A stretch of 64,000 nt of DNA from Pomphorhynchus laevis (GCA_012934845.2 WNNJ02003491.1:1-64000); one strand, 5' to 3'. Positions 12,181 through 23,966 are shown, counted from the stretch's first letter. Notes: generated by a model not told the origin, from the sequence alone. Numbers and translations are program-made.

Positions 12181-13158
12181 ATGGTAAGAAAATCAGAAGA
12201 AAAAATCTCGAATGAAAATACACACTATTCAGTCTCTGATATTTTGAATTTGGATATTACAGAGCGTTTTCTTGATAGACAGTTTGTGAAAAAAGAAACA
12301 CAAAACGTCTTTCTTTCTCGTATGAAACTAATAAGAAATTGGTCAAGATGCGAAAAATGTGATAACGAGGAACATATGAGATACGTTAAACGTAAACAAA
12401 GCATAGACGCTTTTGCTTGGACATGCAAAAAATCCTGTAGAAAATCACGTGGACTCAGACACGACAGTTTTTTTGAAGATTGTCGTTTAGATATGCCATT
12501 GATATTTAAAATAATTTACAAATATATCAATAGGTGTTCATATTTAAAAATTGCTCATGATCTGGAGCTTAATAGAAATACTGTTGCAGCTTATACTGAT
12601 AGATTGAGAGATATAATATGTGATTTTGTTGTTGATAGAAATCAAAAGATAGGAGGCATCGATGAAAACGGAGAGCCTAAAATAGTAGAAATTGATGAAA
12701 GTCTTTTTTTCAAACGAAAATATAACCGAGGTCGTGTCGTGGATGGTCAATGGTATGTAGGTGGTGTTGAAAGATGCACAAAAAAAGCTTTCATAGTCCC
12801 TGTATATGATAGAGGTGCTCAAACAATGGCACAAGTAATTTACGAGAATGTTTTACCGGGAACTATTGTCATGACTGATGAATGGAAAGCCTATGGGACA
12901 GCTTTTAGAAATATGCATCAATATCAACATTTTTCCGTTAACCATTCTTTAAACTTTGTTAATCATCTTGACCCTAGCATACATACACAAACCGTTGAAG
13001 GGTTTTGGTCACTTGCTAAGAAATACCTAAGAGAAAAAATGGTATTTCGCAGGATCAACACGAGGACTTTCTCATTCAGTTTATATGGGAACACACGATT
13101 CCATCAGACAAGCGATTCAACAATCTTTTAGCTCTATTAAGAATAAAGGATTAATATT
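12181..13158 (+). CDS. Merlin-type DDE transposase, frameshifted near the C terminus
   Basis: It would cut and paste the surrounding element. The ATG at 12181 follows the left inverted repeat; a TTG further upstream is not needed. A zinc-ribbon-like region (CEKC near residue 59, CKKSC near 83) precedes the catalytic core. The likely DDE triad is D172 (EIDESLF), D233 (MTDEWKAY) and E273 (TVEGFWSLAKKYLR), the spacing expected of the ISXO2/Merlin family. The zero frame loses similarity after the run of six A at 13034-13039. The -1 frame then reads QDQHEDFLIQFIWEH and ends at 13158, a good family C terminus. So the gene has one A-run frameshift, from mutation, assembly error or (least likely) programmed slippage. 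Confidence 0.88.
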
Positions 13159-13188
13159 TCTTTACAATTTTCTTTTGTTTAAATTTTT

Positions 13189-13274
13189 TCAAAGGCAACA
13201 CCAAATATCAAAGGCAACACCAAATATCAAAGGCAACACCAAATATCAAAGGCAACACCAAACTAGCATCCACC
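13189..13274 (-). repeat. Right terminal inverted repeat with 19-bp iterons
   Basis: Three full copies and one partial copy of the same 19-bp unit in reverse orientation, then the tip ending CATCCACC. It mirrors the left end almost perfectly. Confidence 0.9.
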
Positions 13275-13282
13275 ATTTTTTC

Positions 13283-16200
13283 TTTCAATTATTAAAAACA
13301 TATTGTAAGTTTGTCTGTGTAGCTCTTGTTTGATATATAGAATAAAAACGTTGCTAATAAATCGAATAATTAACTAATAATTAATAACGATAATTAAGTA
13401 ATTAACTTTTTTATTAATTTGATTTGTTTATTTGTAATTAGTATAAATATTCAAATACAAATGCCATAAATGTAGCGATGCTATAAAATACAACGAATTT
13501 GTTTAATTGTTCAAACTGATTTGTAATTGTATAATAAATTAATGATAATTAATATTAATTATCTTATTATCGTATTATTGTATAATATTATATTATCTAA
13601 TAATCAATTCATAAAAATGAGATTTATAAAATGCTTACTTTTAAAAATATAAATTATATAACATCTCAAGATTAAATATTTAATCTATAAATTATTAGTT
13701 ATATTTTGCAAATTATTACAAAATATATAAACTCCGTGATTCGACTTCTCCAAATTTCTGCTCTAGCATTCGAATAAAATAGAATGAAAAGGAAAAAGGA
13801 GTTTATTTTGTATAAACTCATTATTTTTTGTTTTTATTGACTTTCAAAAATACAACTGTTTAGTTAATATCTGGAAAATGTCGGTGAAAAAAGTACGTTA
13901 TCAAACAAGTACGTTACGAGCAAATTGTAAAAGATGCTAGTCCATGTATTCCCTGATTTTCAGATAAATGATAAATATGCATTGATAAACTTTAATTGAA
14001 AATTGAATTATAAAAATCCTTTATTCATAAAATCTGAATCATAGGAAATTTTAGTATAAAGATATATATATTTTTAACGGAATAACATTTTTAACTCAGT
14101 TAACTAATGTATTTTCTTAATTCTAAAAGCCAATTAAAGTTATTTACAACTTGAAATTTCGATTTACATTTACTAATAAGTTGACGATGTGAGTTAGCTA
14201 TAACTTATTTGAAATATATGGCTAATCATAATATATAAGTTTCGATTTACATTTACTATAAGTTAGATATAACTTATTTATAATCACAATATATTAGTTA
14301 AAATAATAATCTCAGTTAAAATAAGATATTACTATCAGTAATTCTGTACTATTAGTAATTGGAAATAAATCATTTTTTGTAAATTATAAAGAAATTTGTT
14401 TTACGCAGATTCCCCTTTATTTTAACTATCGAAAAACAGTAGAAAAATAAATATATCCCATCAAAATATATTAAGATATTCTCTAATATTTTAATCATAG
14501 CCTAATATTCTGAAGTTATAAGCTTATTCACAAAACGAAATTTAAATTTCTAGCATAATTAATAATTTAAATATTAATATTAATAAATATTAATTAAATA
14601 TTATTAAATATTAATTTTAATATTAATTGATAAAGTGATTAATTTTTAGAAATTAGCATATAAGTTAATGTTCAATGATACATTTCATGTGCTATTGTAT
14701 TGAGCGTTGAAACATCGAAAGAAAGCATAAAATAAGAAATTGTTTTTCACAAATTTCGACTATTGCAATAGTCTTTTTCAAGTGCTATGTCTTGACATGA
14801 AAAGGAAAAAGAGTGCTGTATATAGGTTTTTTATACAGGATTAAACCTGTGTTTAAACTATAAATTTATATTTTTAACATAACAGCTTTAATATAACGCA
14901 ACCAATGTTGTTTTACCCAGATATTATTAGTAAGCTAACTTATATTATAAATATAAGTAATATTGTCGATATATTACTCTATATACTATATAATATTACT
15001 TATAATATAAGTAATATTATTGTCGCAGCCACATAAATATTTCTACTTTTCGCAACCGAGGCAAACGAATATACAGAGATCAGATCAGCTAACTGAGTCT
15101 ACGTATTTAATATTGCAAATTAATAATAATGCAAAATAAAAGCTTTAATATAACAGCTTTAATATAACGCAACCAAATTTAGTAGGCATAAATTGCCCAT
15201 GTTTTTAAATGTTACGCTTTTATACATTTACATATTTGAGCTCCTTCTGCTAGATGCAATTTTATTCCGTTATAAATGATTTTTATCAATGGCAAATTGA
15301 CCTTTTCGTAATAACATGCTTGAGATGCGCTTTAAAAATACTGTTCTATTCATATTACTCGAACATTTGTTATTCAAGCAAATATTATGTTATCGAAATT
15401 AAATGTTCTTTATCAAATGATTGTGCTCTTGAGAATCTGTTCATATTCAGTGAAAATTAATATCTCGTACATACATTTATAGACAGAAAAAGTTTATTAA
15501 AAAGTAATATTTAAAATAAATAATTAAATTTTTAAATTTTTAAAGAGTTCAACAATTATTTCAAATTCGTTATGGTATTTCAATGTTGTCAGAGTAATAA
15601 TTACCAAAACATTTTTGAGTTTTTTGAAGTAAAACTCAAACAAAAGTGGGCCGTAAAAGTAAAAACAAACATCAACTAAACTTTTCTCGGAATTTCGAAA
15701 AGCTTTAACTTAGTAATGACTTTCACTTAGGTATTATGCAAATTTTTTAGAAATTTTAAAATTTACATTTATAATTTTTTTATAAATTTATTAATAAATT
15801 TCGCTAATGCATTTTTTAATTTCTTCAAGCAAAATATTTATTTACAAAGTTTTGTCTTAAGAAGAATTTAAACATATTTTGTTTATTTGATTCAAGGGTT
15901 TAAAGATTCAAGGGAATAATAATTAAATCTCTATTTTTAAAATAAAAATGATTTTTTTTTCGGTCTAATCAAAGCTTATTTCAAACAGCCTTTTTCTCGA
16001 CTGGTGAGTTCAATGCCAATAAATCGATGATTTTAAATAAAAAATTTTGAAACAATTTTGAGCAATGACGAACGATCTTAACTAGTTTATAGTCCATAAA
16101 TATATTTTAAATAAAGAAAATAGTATTTTTATTCATTAAAAATATTTACTAAAAGGAATTTCTAGATGACAAATGTTTAAATAAAAAATAACAAAAAATG

Positions 16201-18525
16201 ATAAATGCTGATCATATGATAATATACCTGATAACGATCTACAATCAAATTACCGACAGCTATAAACAACATATTTTAATATAAATTTTTATATTTTTCT
16301 GTCTGTTTTTCCTTTTGTTTCGTTAAACTCAAGACGTTTAACGAAATATTAAAGTATTTATTAAATACTTTAATGCTCTTGCCTTAATACTTTTGATTTC
16401 AGAGAGATCCGTGCCATACTCGATCTGATGATCGAGAACCCCTACCGAAAAACAGTTGCTGATATTTATTATTAAGAAGGAAGTTATTCGTTTCCAGCAC
16501 ATGTTGTATCCATAAAAAAATGAAACTTTTTATTTAATCATTCTATTAATTGAATATAATTAAATCTTTAATGGATTTAATCATTTCATTTTAATAGTTG
16601 GCACATTTTTATTGTGATTGCTCTTAATTGGGTGTCCTTGATTGGACACTCAATTTAACATGATAGTACACACCCTTATGTGTACTAACATGCTATCCGC
16701 TGAACTTGTAAGATATTTTACCAGTTTGGATATAATCTTGGCATTTGTAATAACCATTTCAAATTGTTCAAAATCCATGATCATGTTTTGGACTATCGTA
16801 CCTGATATTCATATAAGCTAGCAGTGATTACAGGTCATGTCGTTCCCATGCTCTTCTTTAATATCGTCAGAAATTATAACATATAAGCTAATTAGACGCT
16901 ATCTTCATTTAATTTGTTTTTATGGAAGTTAAAGCAAATCACAAATTTATTTAAAAAGAAATATTTTTGAATAAAAATATACGAAAATTTAATAACAAGA
17001 AAATTTAATAAAAATGAAGTAAATATTTTAATAACAAATATTACATTAAATAAATACCTTTAGTTATAAATTAATATATTAAATAAATTATATTAAATAT
17101 ATTTAAAAATATTAAATAAAATAAGGCATTTATATTTAATAAATGCCTTATTAAATAAAACGTATCAATTGAATTTATATAATATGCCACGAACAGTTTT
17201 TCATATTTTTATATAAATATAATAATATATTTTATAAAAATATAAATATATTTTTATAGATATATTTTAATATAGATATACTTAAATATATTTTCTCGGA
17301 TTTATTCAAATATAAATAACTAATTTAATCATCAATGGATTACTTCTTATTTGATTATAAATTTCGAACCAACAAATGTTTCTTTATTAAAATGATTAAA
17401 TGTATTTTGAAACTTAGGGCATTTCTAATGATAGGAATTGTATTCAATTAGGATAGAATCTCTGGTTAGCTATTGTCATGTCAACTTTTTGCTATTGCTT
17501 TTGCTTTTAAATATTATTTCTTGTTTATTACTTTTTAATATTTATTCGATATGTTGTTTATTAGCATATAATATATTAAAGGAATTAGCTGAATAAAACT
17601 GTCAATGTTTCACGATATAAAATATATAAAATTATATATAATCATAATAATTAAAATTATATAAAATTATATATAAATTATATTTTTGTTTATCTTGTAA
17701 AATGGAAGAATTTTATATAAAAGACACATATACAATCGTGTTTTGTCGTATAATAAGGGTGAACAAAAGCATGTTAACCTAGAATTTATAATAAATTCGA
17801 CAATCTTATTAAACTATCAACTTTTAAAATAATGTTTATTAAACATTATTTTTTGATACTTGTTTTGGAATGAATGTTTTTCTTAATTTTATTAGATTGA
17901 AAAGCCACATAGCAAATTTTTTCTTTTGTTTTAAATTCAAATTTAAATTTTTTTTCAAATTTTTTTTTCTTTCAAATTTTTTTCAATGTTAAATCATTCA
18001 AATTGAATGAAATTAGATCATTCGCGATTAGATAAATCTAGAATATTTATTTGATAGCAAATGATTCTGGCTATCAGATAAAATGTTCGATCTATTTCGT
18101 TTCAGTATTGAAAATATCAGCTGATCCGATGAACCTAGGAAAACATAAAAAATATGTTTAAAATATGCACAAATGAAATTCCCAATTCACAATTCAGATA
18201 AATTATTCAATAAAATTGATTTTACATAATAAAATCGCAATTATAGATTGCGATTATAGATTTATAAATAACTACGTAATTTCGAAATTTAAATTAAACG
18301 TTTTAAATTAAGGTATTTGTATTTAAAGCACTATAAATATCAAGTATATAACTAATTAATATCCGCAATATATTTATTTAAAAACTAAATACGTATTGAA
18401 TAAGTTTTATTACCATGACTAAATATTTGATAACTAAATTTCCAGATTTTTTTATTTCAAAGAATATTTCTGCGTTGAAGAATAGCGTCTGGCATGAAGA
18501 CTACTTAGCATAGATATTTCAAAAG
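13283..18525. other. Long AT-rich intergenic region, no gene seen
   Basis: About 5.2 kb. Frames longer than 60 codons are rare and lack domain features. An inverted tail of the dispersed repeat lies near 15080-15112 (GATCAGCTAACTGAGTCTACGT). The last few hundred bases precede the TRPM start and may hold its promoter and any 5' UTR exon, but no clear core promoter stands out in this composition. Confidence 0.5.
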
Positions 18526-21500
18526 ATGGAATTACCTGATAAATTAAACGAGAAGCGTACTGACTACTTCCCCAATGGAAATATTTCATTCGTTCTTCGT
18601 GAGGTCAAATACAATAGTGGACAAAAGTACGTTAAAGTTCCTAGCAATGCCAATCCAGCAGAGCTCATAATTTTTATGCGTGATGTGTGGAAGTTAGAAT
18701 GTCCGATGATAGTGCTATCTGTGTTGACCGGTCGCAGTACTGACAAAGAATGGCAAAGTAGGAAAACAATGAGTGCCTTTAAAAGTGCTATTAAGAATGC
18801 CGCAGTCAATACTAACATGTGGGTGTTGACTCATGGCATGAATTTCGGGATAACCAGAATTATTGGTGAAGCTTATAATGAAGAGTTTAATTCAAGAGCC
18901 GTCAGTACTTCTACAACAGCAGGCCAAAAGTGGACTAAAGGAGATCCTAGTCTACCGCTTGTATTAGTTGGAATATGTGAAACGCACTTGATAGCAAACG
19001 CTGATCTTTTTAATGGTGATAATATAAAATATACTATAAAGGGTGGCATGCTACGCAACAACAAAGCCGAACTTAATCCTTATCATACTCATTACATTTT
19101 AGTTGATGATTATGATAAAGATGTTGTACCAAATTTACCATCAACCGGTTCTCTTAATCTACGAGCTAAAATTGAACGAAAAATTGTGAGATCTGAGCCA
19201 TTACGTACGGGTAGATTTACAAAAACATTGATCTCAGAACCGAGGACGTTAGCTAGTCGACATCCAATGTTTTATTATAATTTAGGAACTGATTCATCTC
19301 ACACGATAACATTACACAAGCCTAATAATTTAATGTCAACAACACAGAGTAGAAGTGATGAACGCTCAGCTATGACGGTTACTACTGCGGGAGGATCAGA
19401 TATAAAGCATATTATTTCCGGAACTGCAACTAACGTTGAAACACCGATATCAACTACGCCAGGCCAACCTTCTAACCAGCAAACTACTTCTCAAATAGAT
19501 GAGGATAAGGATATGTTGCGTGATGTGGTTCCAATCGTATGTATGGTGATCGGTGGTGGATTAACAACATTGAGAGACATTGCGGAGCGTGTTCATCTTG
19601 ACATTCCGATTCTAGTTTGTAAAGGTAGTGGATTAGCGGCAGACATTCTTGCTAGTGTCCATGAAGAATTATCCGATAACAGTGATCCTGACTTTGACAG
19701 TAAAATGATTCGAAATGAAATTAGCAGGCGTATGTGTGATGCATTTCCCACTACAGAGCAACCTATACTGGATGAATGTCTTAATGCAGTGATGCAGGTA
19801 ATTAACGGATGCTCGATGAGGCAGCGTATTTTTCATTCTCGATTGGAAGACCCATCTGCGTTGGGTGCTCAATATTCTGCCAATACTGTGTTATCAGTGT
19901 TCGATACCAGGAATTGGAAGACAGATCCAACTAAGCTGCACAAGGAATTGCTACTGACTTTGCTAAATTGTCAGCGGGTTCAACGAAAAAAGCAATTTAC
20001 AATGAGCCGTGATCAAGTGTACCGACAGATGCAACTTCTACTCGATTGGAATGCACCAGACCTAATGCAATTGGAAATATTCGAACAAGAAGACATACCC
20101 GTTTACGCAATACCAGTTCATATATTTGAGCAGGCATTTGTTAGACCCAAACGTGAAGCCTTCGTAGAGCTGTTTCTCGATAGAAACTTCCAGATACAGC
20201 GATTTTTCTCATGCGGTAGAATACGTCGTTGGATGCTTCTTAATCAGTGGAGCTTTTTTCATGAAGTGTGTGTCAATCAACTACTTAAGGGATACGACTG
20301 TTTAGAAAACTACGATATTGATGACGACATATCGCCATTGATTAATCTTATTTTTCAGAGATTGACAGGTTTATTCAACATTTTCAGGCCTATTGAGCTT
20401 AAAACAAATCTAAACACCACACACATGATTCGACTTGTCAGCCCGGAAACACAAACATTCACATCATTGACGCTACTAGCAGCTTTACTTAATCGCCATG
20501 ACTTAGCAAGGGTTTTACTAAAGCGAACCGATTGTCCAATACCCACCTCCTTATTCTGTTCTCTGCTGTATGCAAAATTAGCTCATTATTGTAGAGAGCC
20601 TTTTTTAAAACAGCAACTGAAGGATCAGTCGAGTGAAATGGCGGATTATGCAGTTGGTATATTGGATTTGTGTTTTCAATCGAGTGATCATTGCTCTGCG
20701 ATTGAAATACTTGATCAACCACATCCAGATTTTAGTAATCTCACAACCATTCAAATCGCTTACAAATCGAAAGTTCTTCAGTTTCTAGCTCACCCACTAT
20801 GTCAACGATGGATAAGTCAAAAATACTACGGCGGACTAAGGTTTCTCGATTTATCATTTGGTTTTTTTCGTCTTACTTTAATGATTAAAGTACTTTGCTC
20901 TGCAATTCTGGTTATTCCCAGTATTTGGTGGGTAACACTCGAAAGCACTGAAGATTTTTGCTATAACACTAACTGCCAACAGAAAGAAGAAACTCACCAA
21001 CCGAACACTGAGAATGACATCAGTGGTTTGGAGAATCAGCAACACTGCGTATGTAAAATGGATAACTGTATTTGTAAGGCGTCAATACAAGTCACGAGTC
21101 CTAGTGACGGTATGGCAAATGCCTACAAAGATACATTCAACTACCGAAAATTCGATGAATTTCCTTTCGATTATAGTAACCGTTGGCTTATAATGCGTAA
21201 ACTGTGGTCGGCTCCGATCACTAAGTTCTACTTTAATTTTGTCGCTTACATAATATTTCTGTTAACATTAGGTTTGGCAACTTTGTGGCCAAGCTGTGGC
21301 AATTTATTCCTTGATACGATGATTGGCATATGGGTATGTCTAATGACAGTAGAGTTATCACGGTGTACATATATAAATTTCACGGCATCAGATGGATACA
21401 TGGCCATAACGCATAGCGTAATCGACATATGTTTACACGTGACATTCCTCATAAGCTTTTTATGGACTCGTCTTATCGGTAACTGGTCTGAATCCGCCAG

Positions 21501-23556
21501 CGTGCTTGATAGCAAGTTTGTCATGTGTCTTGGTGTGTTGTACTTTACGTATCGAGTTCCATTTGTTTATATGGCTATAAGTGAAACCTTGGGACCACAA
21601 TTGGTATGGCTTGAATATACGATTAAACATGACTTTGCTGACTTTGTAAAGTTGTTATTGCTAGCTATTTTTGCAGGTGGAGTAACTATAAATGCGATGA
21701 TATATCCGTTTTGGCCAATAGATCATAATGCGTTTAGTAGAATTGTAGCCAGGTCGTTTCTTGCCATGTTTCTTACCGAGAAAGCCGATCTGGAGAATAA
21801 TCCGGCAAGTACATGTGTACCACCTGATCCTGACTCTAAAATATGTGTCGAACAATCTTCAGGAGCAAGTAGTATTGCAAATATTGGAAAGTTTACACCG
21901 AATACTTTAGTTTACACGATGCGTAATTTAACACCTTCATGTCCAACTCCCACTTTTCGTGGATGGATATTCACATTACAACATTTCATTCTGATGAAGC
22001 TATTTCTTATGACTATGTTGTATGCAATGTTTAATAACTCAAGTCTAAGTATAGCAAAGTATTCAAGTCTTGTGTGGATGTTCAAAAGATACGAAAACGT
22101 AATGGCTTTTAAAACGACAAGTACATTACCACCACCTTTAACCATATTCTATTATCTGGCCTCATTGTATAAATACTTGAGAAAAAATTGGCCAACTTAC
22201 AATTCCGTGAAAAAATGGCTATCTGATTATGTCAGGTATAGATGGAATAAAGCTACATCACTTTTAAACCGATTTCGTATCAAGTTCAACAAACATAAGG
22301 AAAAAAAGAAACGAGCATTAAACAAGAATTTAGACGACATAAGTCTTCAGTTTGTTATTGAGAACGACAGCTGTACAGATAGAAATACAGATGCTAATAA
22401 AGAAGTCGACGGCGACGATAAATCTAAACATGAACCACCTTTAATTGAAGACGAAAATTTCGACAGCACAAGCAGCAATACAACTAGGCACGTTTCAGGT
22501 AAGGATGGAAATTATTGGCGATTACTAGCCCAAGATTATATTGGCAAACGGGAGGAAGGACTCTTAACTATGAAAACAACTACAGGAGCCGACAGCGATT
22601 CACTAATAGGTATTCGTAAAAAGTTACTTGGCGAGAGCTCACACTCGTTTACTCAGAATCATCAAATCGAAATGGTAAAGCTGAATATGAATCATGTTAA
22701 AGATCATGTTAATCTTATAGAAAAGTCGGTTGACAAGCTAAGTGAAAAAATGCAGACTGTACAGGAAGATATAGGCAGAATGTCCGAACAGGTTGCGTCA
22801 AATAAGCAAAATATTTTATTTGACATACAATCAATGTACAATAGACTTTGTCCACTGTTGATTGATAAAGAAACAGATGAATTGACTGTGTACACTGACA
22901 GTGCGGAAGCTGTACGGAGCGGACTTACCAAGTGGAACGCGCTGGATACAATTGAATTAAGATATGGAATCACAAAGACGCTAGACCGGCGTAGTTGGCA
23001 AATAAACAGTGAAAGCGGATTACCAACACAGTACAAGATTGATGCTGAAACTAAATTGCCGATTTGCCCTTGGCTATCTAGCAGTAATCGGAATGTGGAG
23101 CTTAAGCAGCAAATTTTAATAGAGTCCGTACCACCTCATGGTTTAAATCTGTTTGGCCCTAATCACGAAATACGGCTTCTACTGATCAGAAAGAGTTTAT
23201 TTAAAATCGAATGCGTTTTCCTTAAAAATTTAGATAACAATTTATATCTGATCCCGAAACGAATTGTTCAATGTCCGCTTCACGATAAGCAGTATGCAGT
23301 TGCAAACAATATTTTGAGAAGTATTTTTCCAGAGGCGGCACAACTAGTTACAATTACTCTAAGTCCACTGTGGAGAGGATATGTTAGTGATGACATCCAA
23401 AATAGTCAAACTGCATGGGTTGAGGCCGAATATTGGATATCTGATATGTCAAACACCAATCCAGACCTACTTACTACAATGAATACTTTGGCTGAATGGA
23501 TTTCACTCGAAGATTCGGCGTTACTGTCTTTAGTGCGAGCATATCTAGAAATATAA
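18526..23556 (+). CDS. TRPM-family cation channel with NUDT9-H-like tail (TRPM2-like), single open frame
   Basis: A 1676-residue plasma-membrane cation channel. Residues 1 to about 400 match the TRPM N-terminal SLOG/MHR region: THGMNFGITRIIGEA near 100, NPYHTHYILVDD near 185, VPIVCMVIGGGLTTLRD near 335 and CKGSGLAADILA near 367. A pre-S1 hydrophobic stretch lies near 777-805. S1-S4 run about 896-1020, S5 about 1039-1063, pore to about 1095 and S6 about 1145-1172, ending in MLYAMFNNSS. The TRP helix VWMFKRY is near 1184 and LPPPL near 1204. A coiled coil spans about 1380-1430. Residues about 1463-1676 match the TRPM2 NUDT9-H domain (LFGPNH, LWRGYVSDD, TAWVEAEYW), but the Nudix box is absent. 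The ATG follows an in-frame stop. No introns interrupt the frame, so this is a single-exon gene or an old retrocopy under constraint. Confidence 0.93.
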   Translation: MELPDKLNEKRTDYFPNGNISFVLREVKYNSGQKYVKVPSNANPAELIIFMRDVWKLECPMIVLSVLTGRSTDKEWQSRKTMSAFKSAIKNAAVNTNMWVLTHGMNFGITRIIGEAYNEEFNSRAVSTSTTAGQKWTKGDPSLPLVLVGICETHLIANADLFNGDNIKYTIKGGMLRNNKAELNPYHTHYILVDDYDKDVVPNLPSTGSLNLRAKIERKIVRSEPLRTGRFTKTLISEPRTLASRHPMFYYNLGTDSSHTITLHKPNNLMSTTQSRSDERSAMTVTTAGGSDIKHIISGTATNVETPISTTPGQPSNQQTTSQIDEDKDMLRDVVPIVCMVIGGGLTTLRDIAERVHLDIPILVCKGSGLAADILASVHEELSDNSDPDFDSKMIRNEISRRMCDAFPTTEQPILDECLNAVMQVINGCSMRQRIFHSRLEDPSALGAQYSANTVLSVFDTRNWKTDPTKLHKELLLTLLNCQRVQRKKQFTMSRDQVYRQMQLLLDWNAPDLMQLEIFEQEDIPVYAIPVHIFEQAFVRPKREAFVELFLDRNFQIQRFFSCGRIRRWMLLNQWSFFHEVCVNQLLKGYDCLENYDIDDDISPLINLIFQRLTGLFNIFRPIELKTNLNTTHMIRLVSPETQTFTSLTLLAALLNRHDLARVLLKRTDCPIPTSLFCSLLYAKLAHYCREPFLKQQLKDQSSEMADYAVGILDLCFQSSDHCSAIEILDQPHPDFSNLTTIQIAYKSKVLQFLAHPLCQRWISQKYYGGLRFLDLSFGFFRLTLMIKVLCSAILVIPSIWWVTLESTEDFCYNTNCQQKEETHQPNTENDISGLENQQHCVCKMDNCICKASIQVTSPSDGMANAYKDTFNYRKFDEFPFDYSNRWLIMRKLWSAPITKFYFNFVAYIIFLLTLGLATLWPSCGNLFLDTMIGIWVCLMTVELSRCTYINFTASDGYMAITHSVIDICLHVTFLISFLWTRLIGNWSESASVLDSKFVMCLGVLYFTYRVPFVYMAISETLGPQLVWLEYTIKHDFADFVKLLLLAIFAGGVTINAMIYPFWPIDHNAFSRIVARSFLAMFLTEKADLENNPASTCVPPDPDSKICVEQSSGASSIANIGKFTPNTLVYTMRNLTPSCPTPTFRGWIFTLQHFILMKLFLMTMLYAMFNNSSLSIAKYSSLVWMFKRYENVMAFKTTSTLPPPLTIFYYLASLYKYLRKNWPTYNSVKKWLSDYVRYRWNKATSLLNRFRIKFNKHKEKKKRALNKNLDDISLQFVIENDSCTDRNTDANKEVDGDDKSKHEPPLIEDENFDSTSSNTTRHVSGKDGNYWRLLAQDYIGKREEGLLTMKTTTGADSDSLIGIRKKLLGESSHSFTQNHQIEMVKLNMNHVKDHVNLIEKSVDKLSEKMQTVQEDIGRMSEQVASNKQNILFDIQSMYNRLCPLLIDKETDELTVYTDSAEAVRSGLTKWNALDTIELRYGITKTLDRRSWQINSESGLPTQYKIDAETKLPICPWLSSSNRNVELKQQILIESVPPHGLNLFGPNHEIRLLLIRKSLFKIECVFLKNLDNNLYLIPKRIVQCPLHDKQYAVANNILRSIFPEAAQLVTITLSPLWRGYVSDDIQNSQTAWVEAEYWISDMSNTNPDLLTTMNTLAEWISLEDSALLSLVRAYLEI

Positions 23557-23648
23557 ATCATGTGATTTAATCATTTTTCTATAATTTTGCATTTTGTAAT
23601 TTTTTGTCAGTTCTTCTATACGACCATTCCTCTATTCTGTTTTTTGTC

Positions 23649-23654
23649 AATAAA
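23649..23654 (+). promoter_or_regulatory. Candidate poly(A) signal for the TRPM gene
   Basis: An AATAAA hexamer 93 bases after the stop codon, followed by T-rich and GT-containing sequence. It is the first canonical signal downstream of the gene. In AT-rich DNA such hexamers also occur by chance. Confidence 0.5.
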
Positions 23655-23763
23655 TTTGTACGTTATTGTTACTATAAAATATTTTATTTTTGCAGAAACT
23701 ATTAAAATTAAGGATTTTCTTAAATAAATAACTTAACAACCACTAAAAATAACTAAAAAACAG

Positions 23764-23966
23764 TTGAAAAACAACAGTTTAAGACCTACAAGGAAAATCA
23801 AAATGTTCAGTCTTCACGATATTGCACGGCCTCAGGTCCAGCGGGATCTGAACCTCCAGCCAATCCAACACACCGCTCTACGACTGAACCACCCGGGGTC
23901 TTTCACCCTCCCCCAAAGAGTCCAATCGAGGCGGACTATGCTCGGTAATCGCGAGAGGAGAAACTA
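23764..23966 (-). pseudogene. LINE-A 3' fragment
   Basis: It matches the 3' end of LINE-A ORF2 (plus-strand GGCCTCAGGTCCAG, GAACCACCCGGGGTCTTTCA, GCGGACTATGCT), found also at about 891-1010 and 37530-37650. Only about 200 bases are present, as in a strongly 5'-truncated minus-strand insertion. Confidence 0.8.

Larger units (their letters stand above)
12066..13282 (+). mobile_element. Merlin (IS1016/IS1595-like) DNA transposon with target duplication
   Basis: The element proper is 12074-13274 (1201 bp), bounded by inverted repeats that start GGTGGATGCTAGTTT and end AAACTAGCATCCACC. An exact 8-bp duplication, ATTTTTTC, lies just outside at 12066-12073 and 13275-13282. That size fits the 8-9 bp typical of Merlin. 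Each inverted repeat holds tandem 19-bp units. A single transposase gene fills the interior. The intact ends and duplication suggest a fairly young insertion, although the transposase frame has one shift near its end. Confidence 0.92.

Noticed and set aside
15254-15460. 68-codon open frame as a gene
   Set aside because: No domain, no splice or promoter support, and the composition is that of the surrounding AT-rich DNA.
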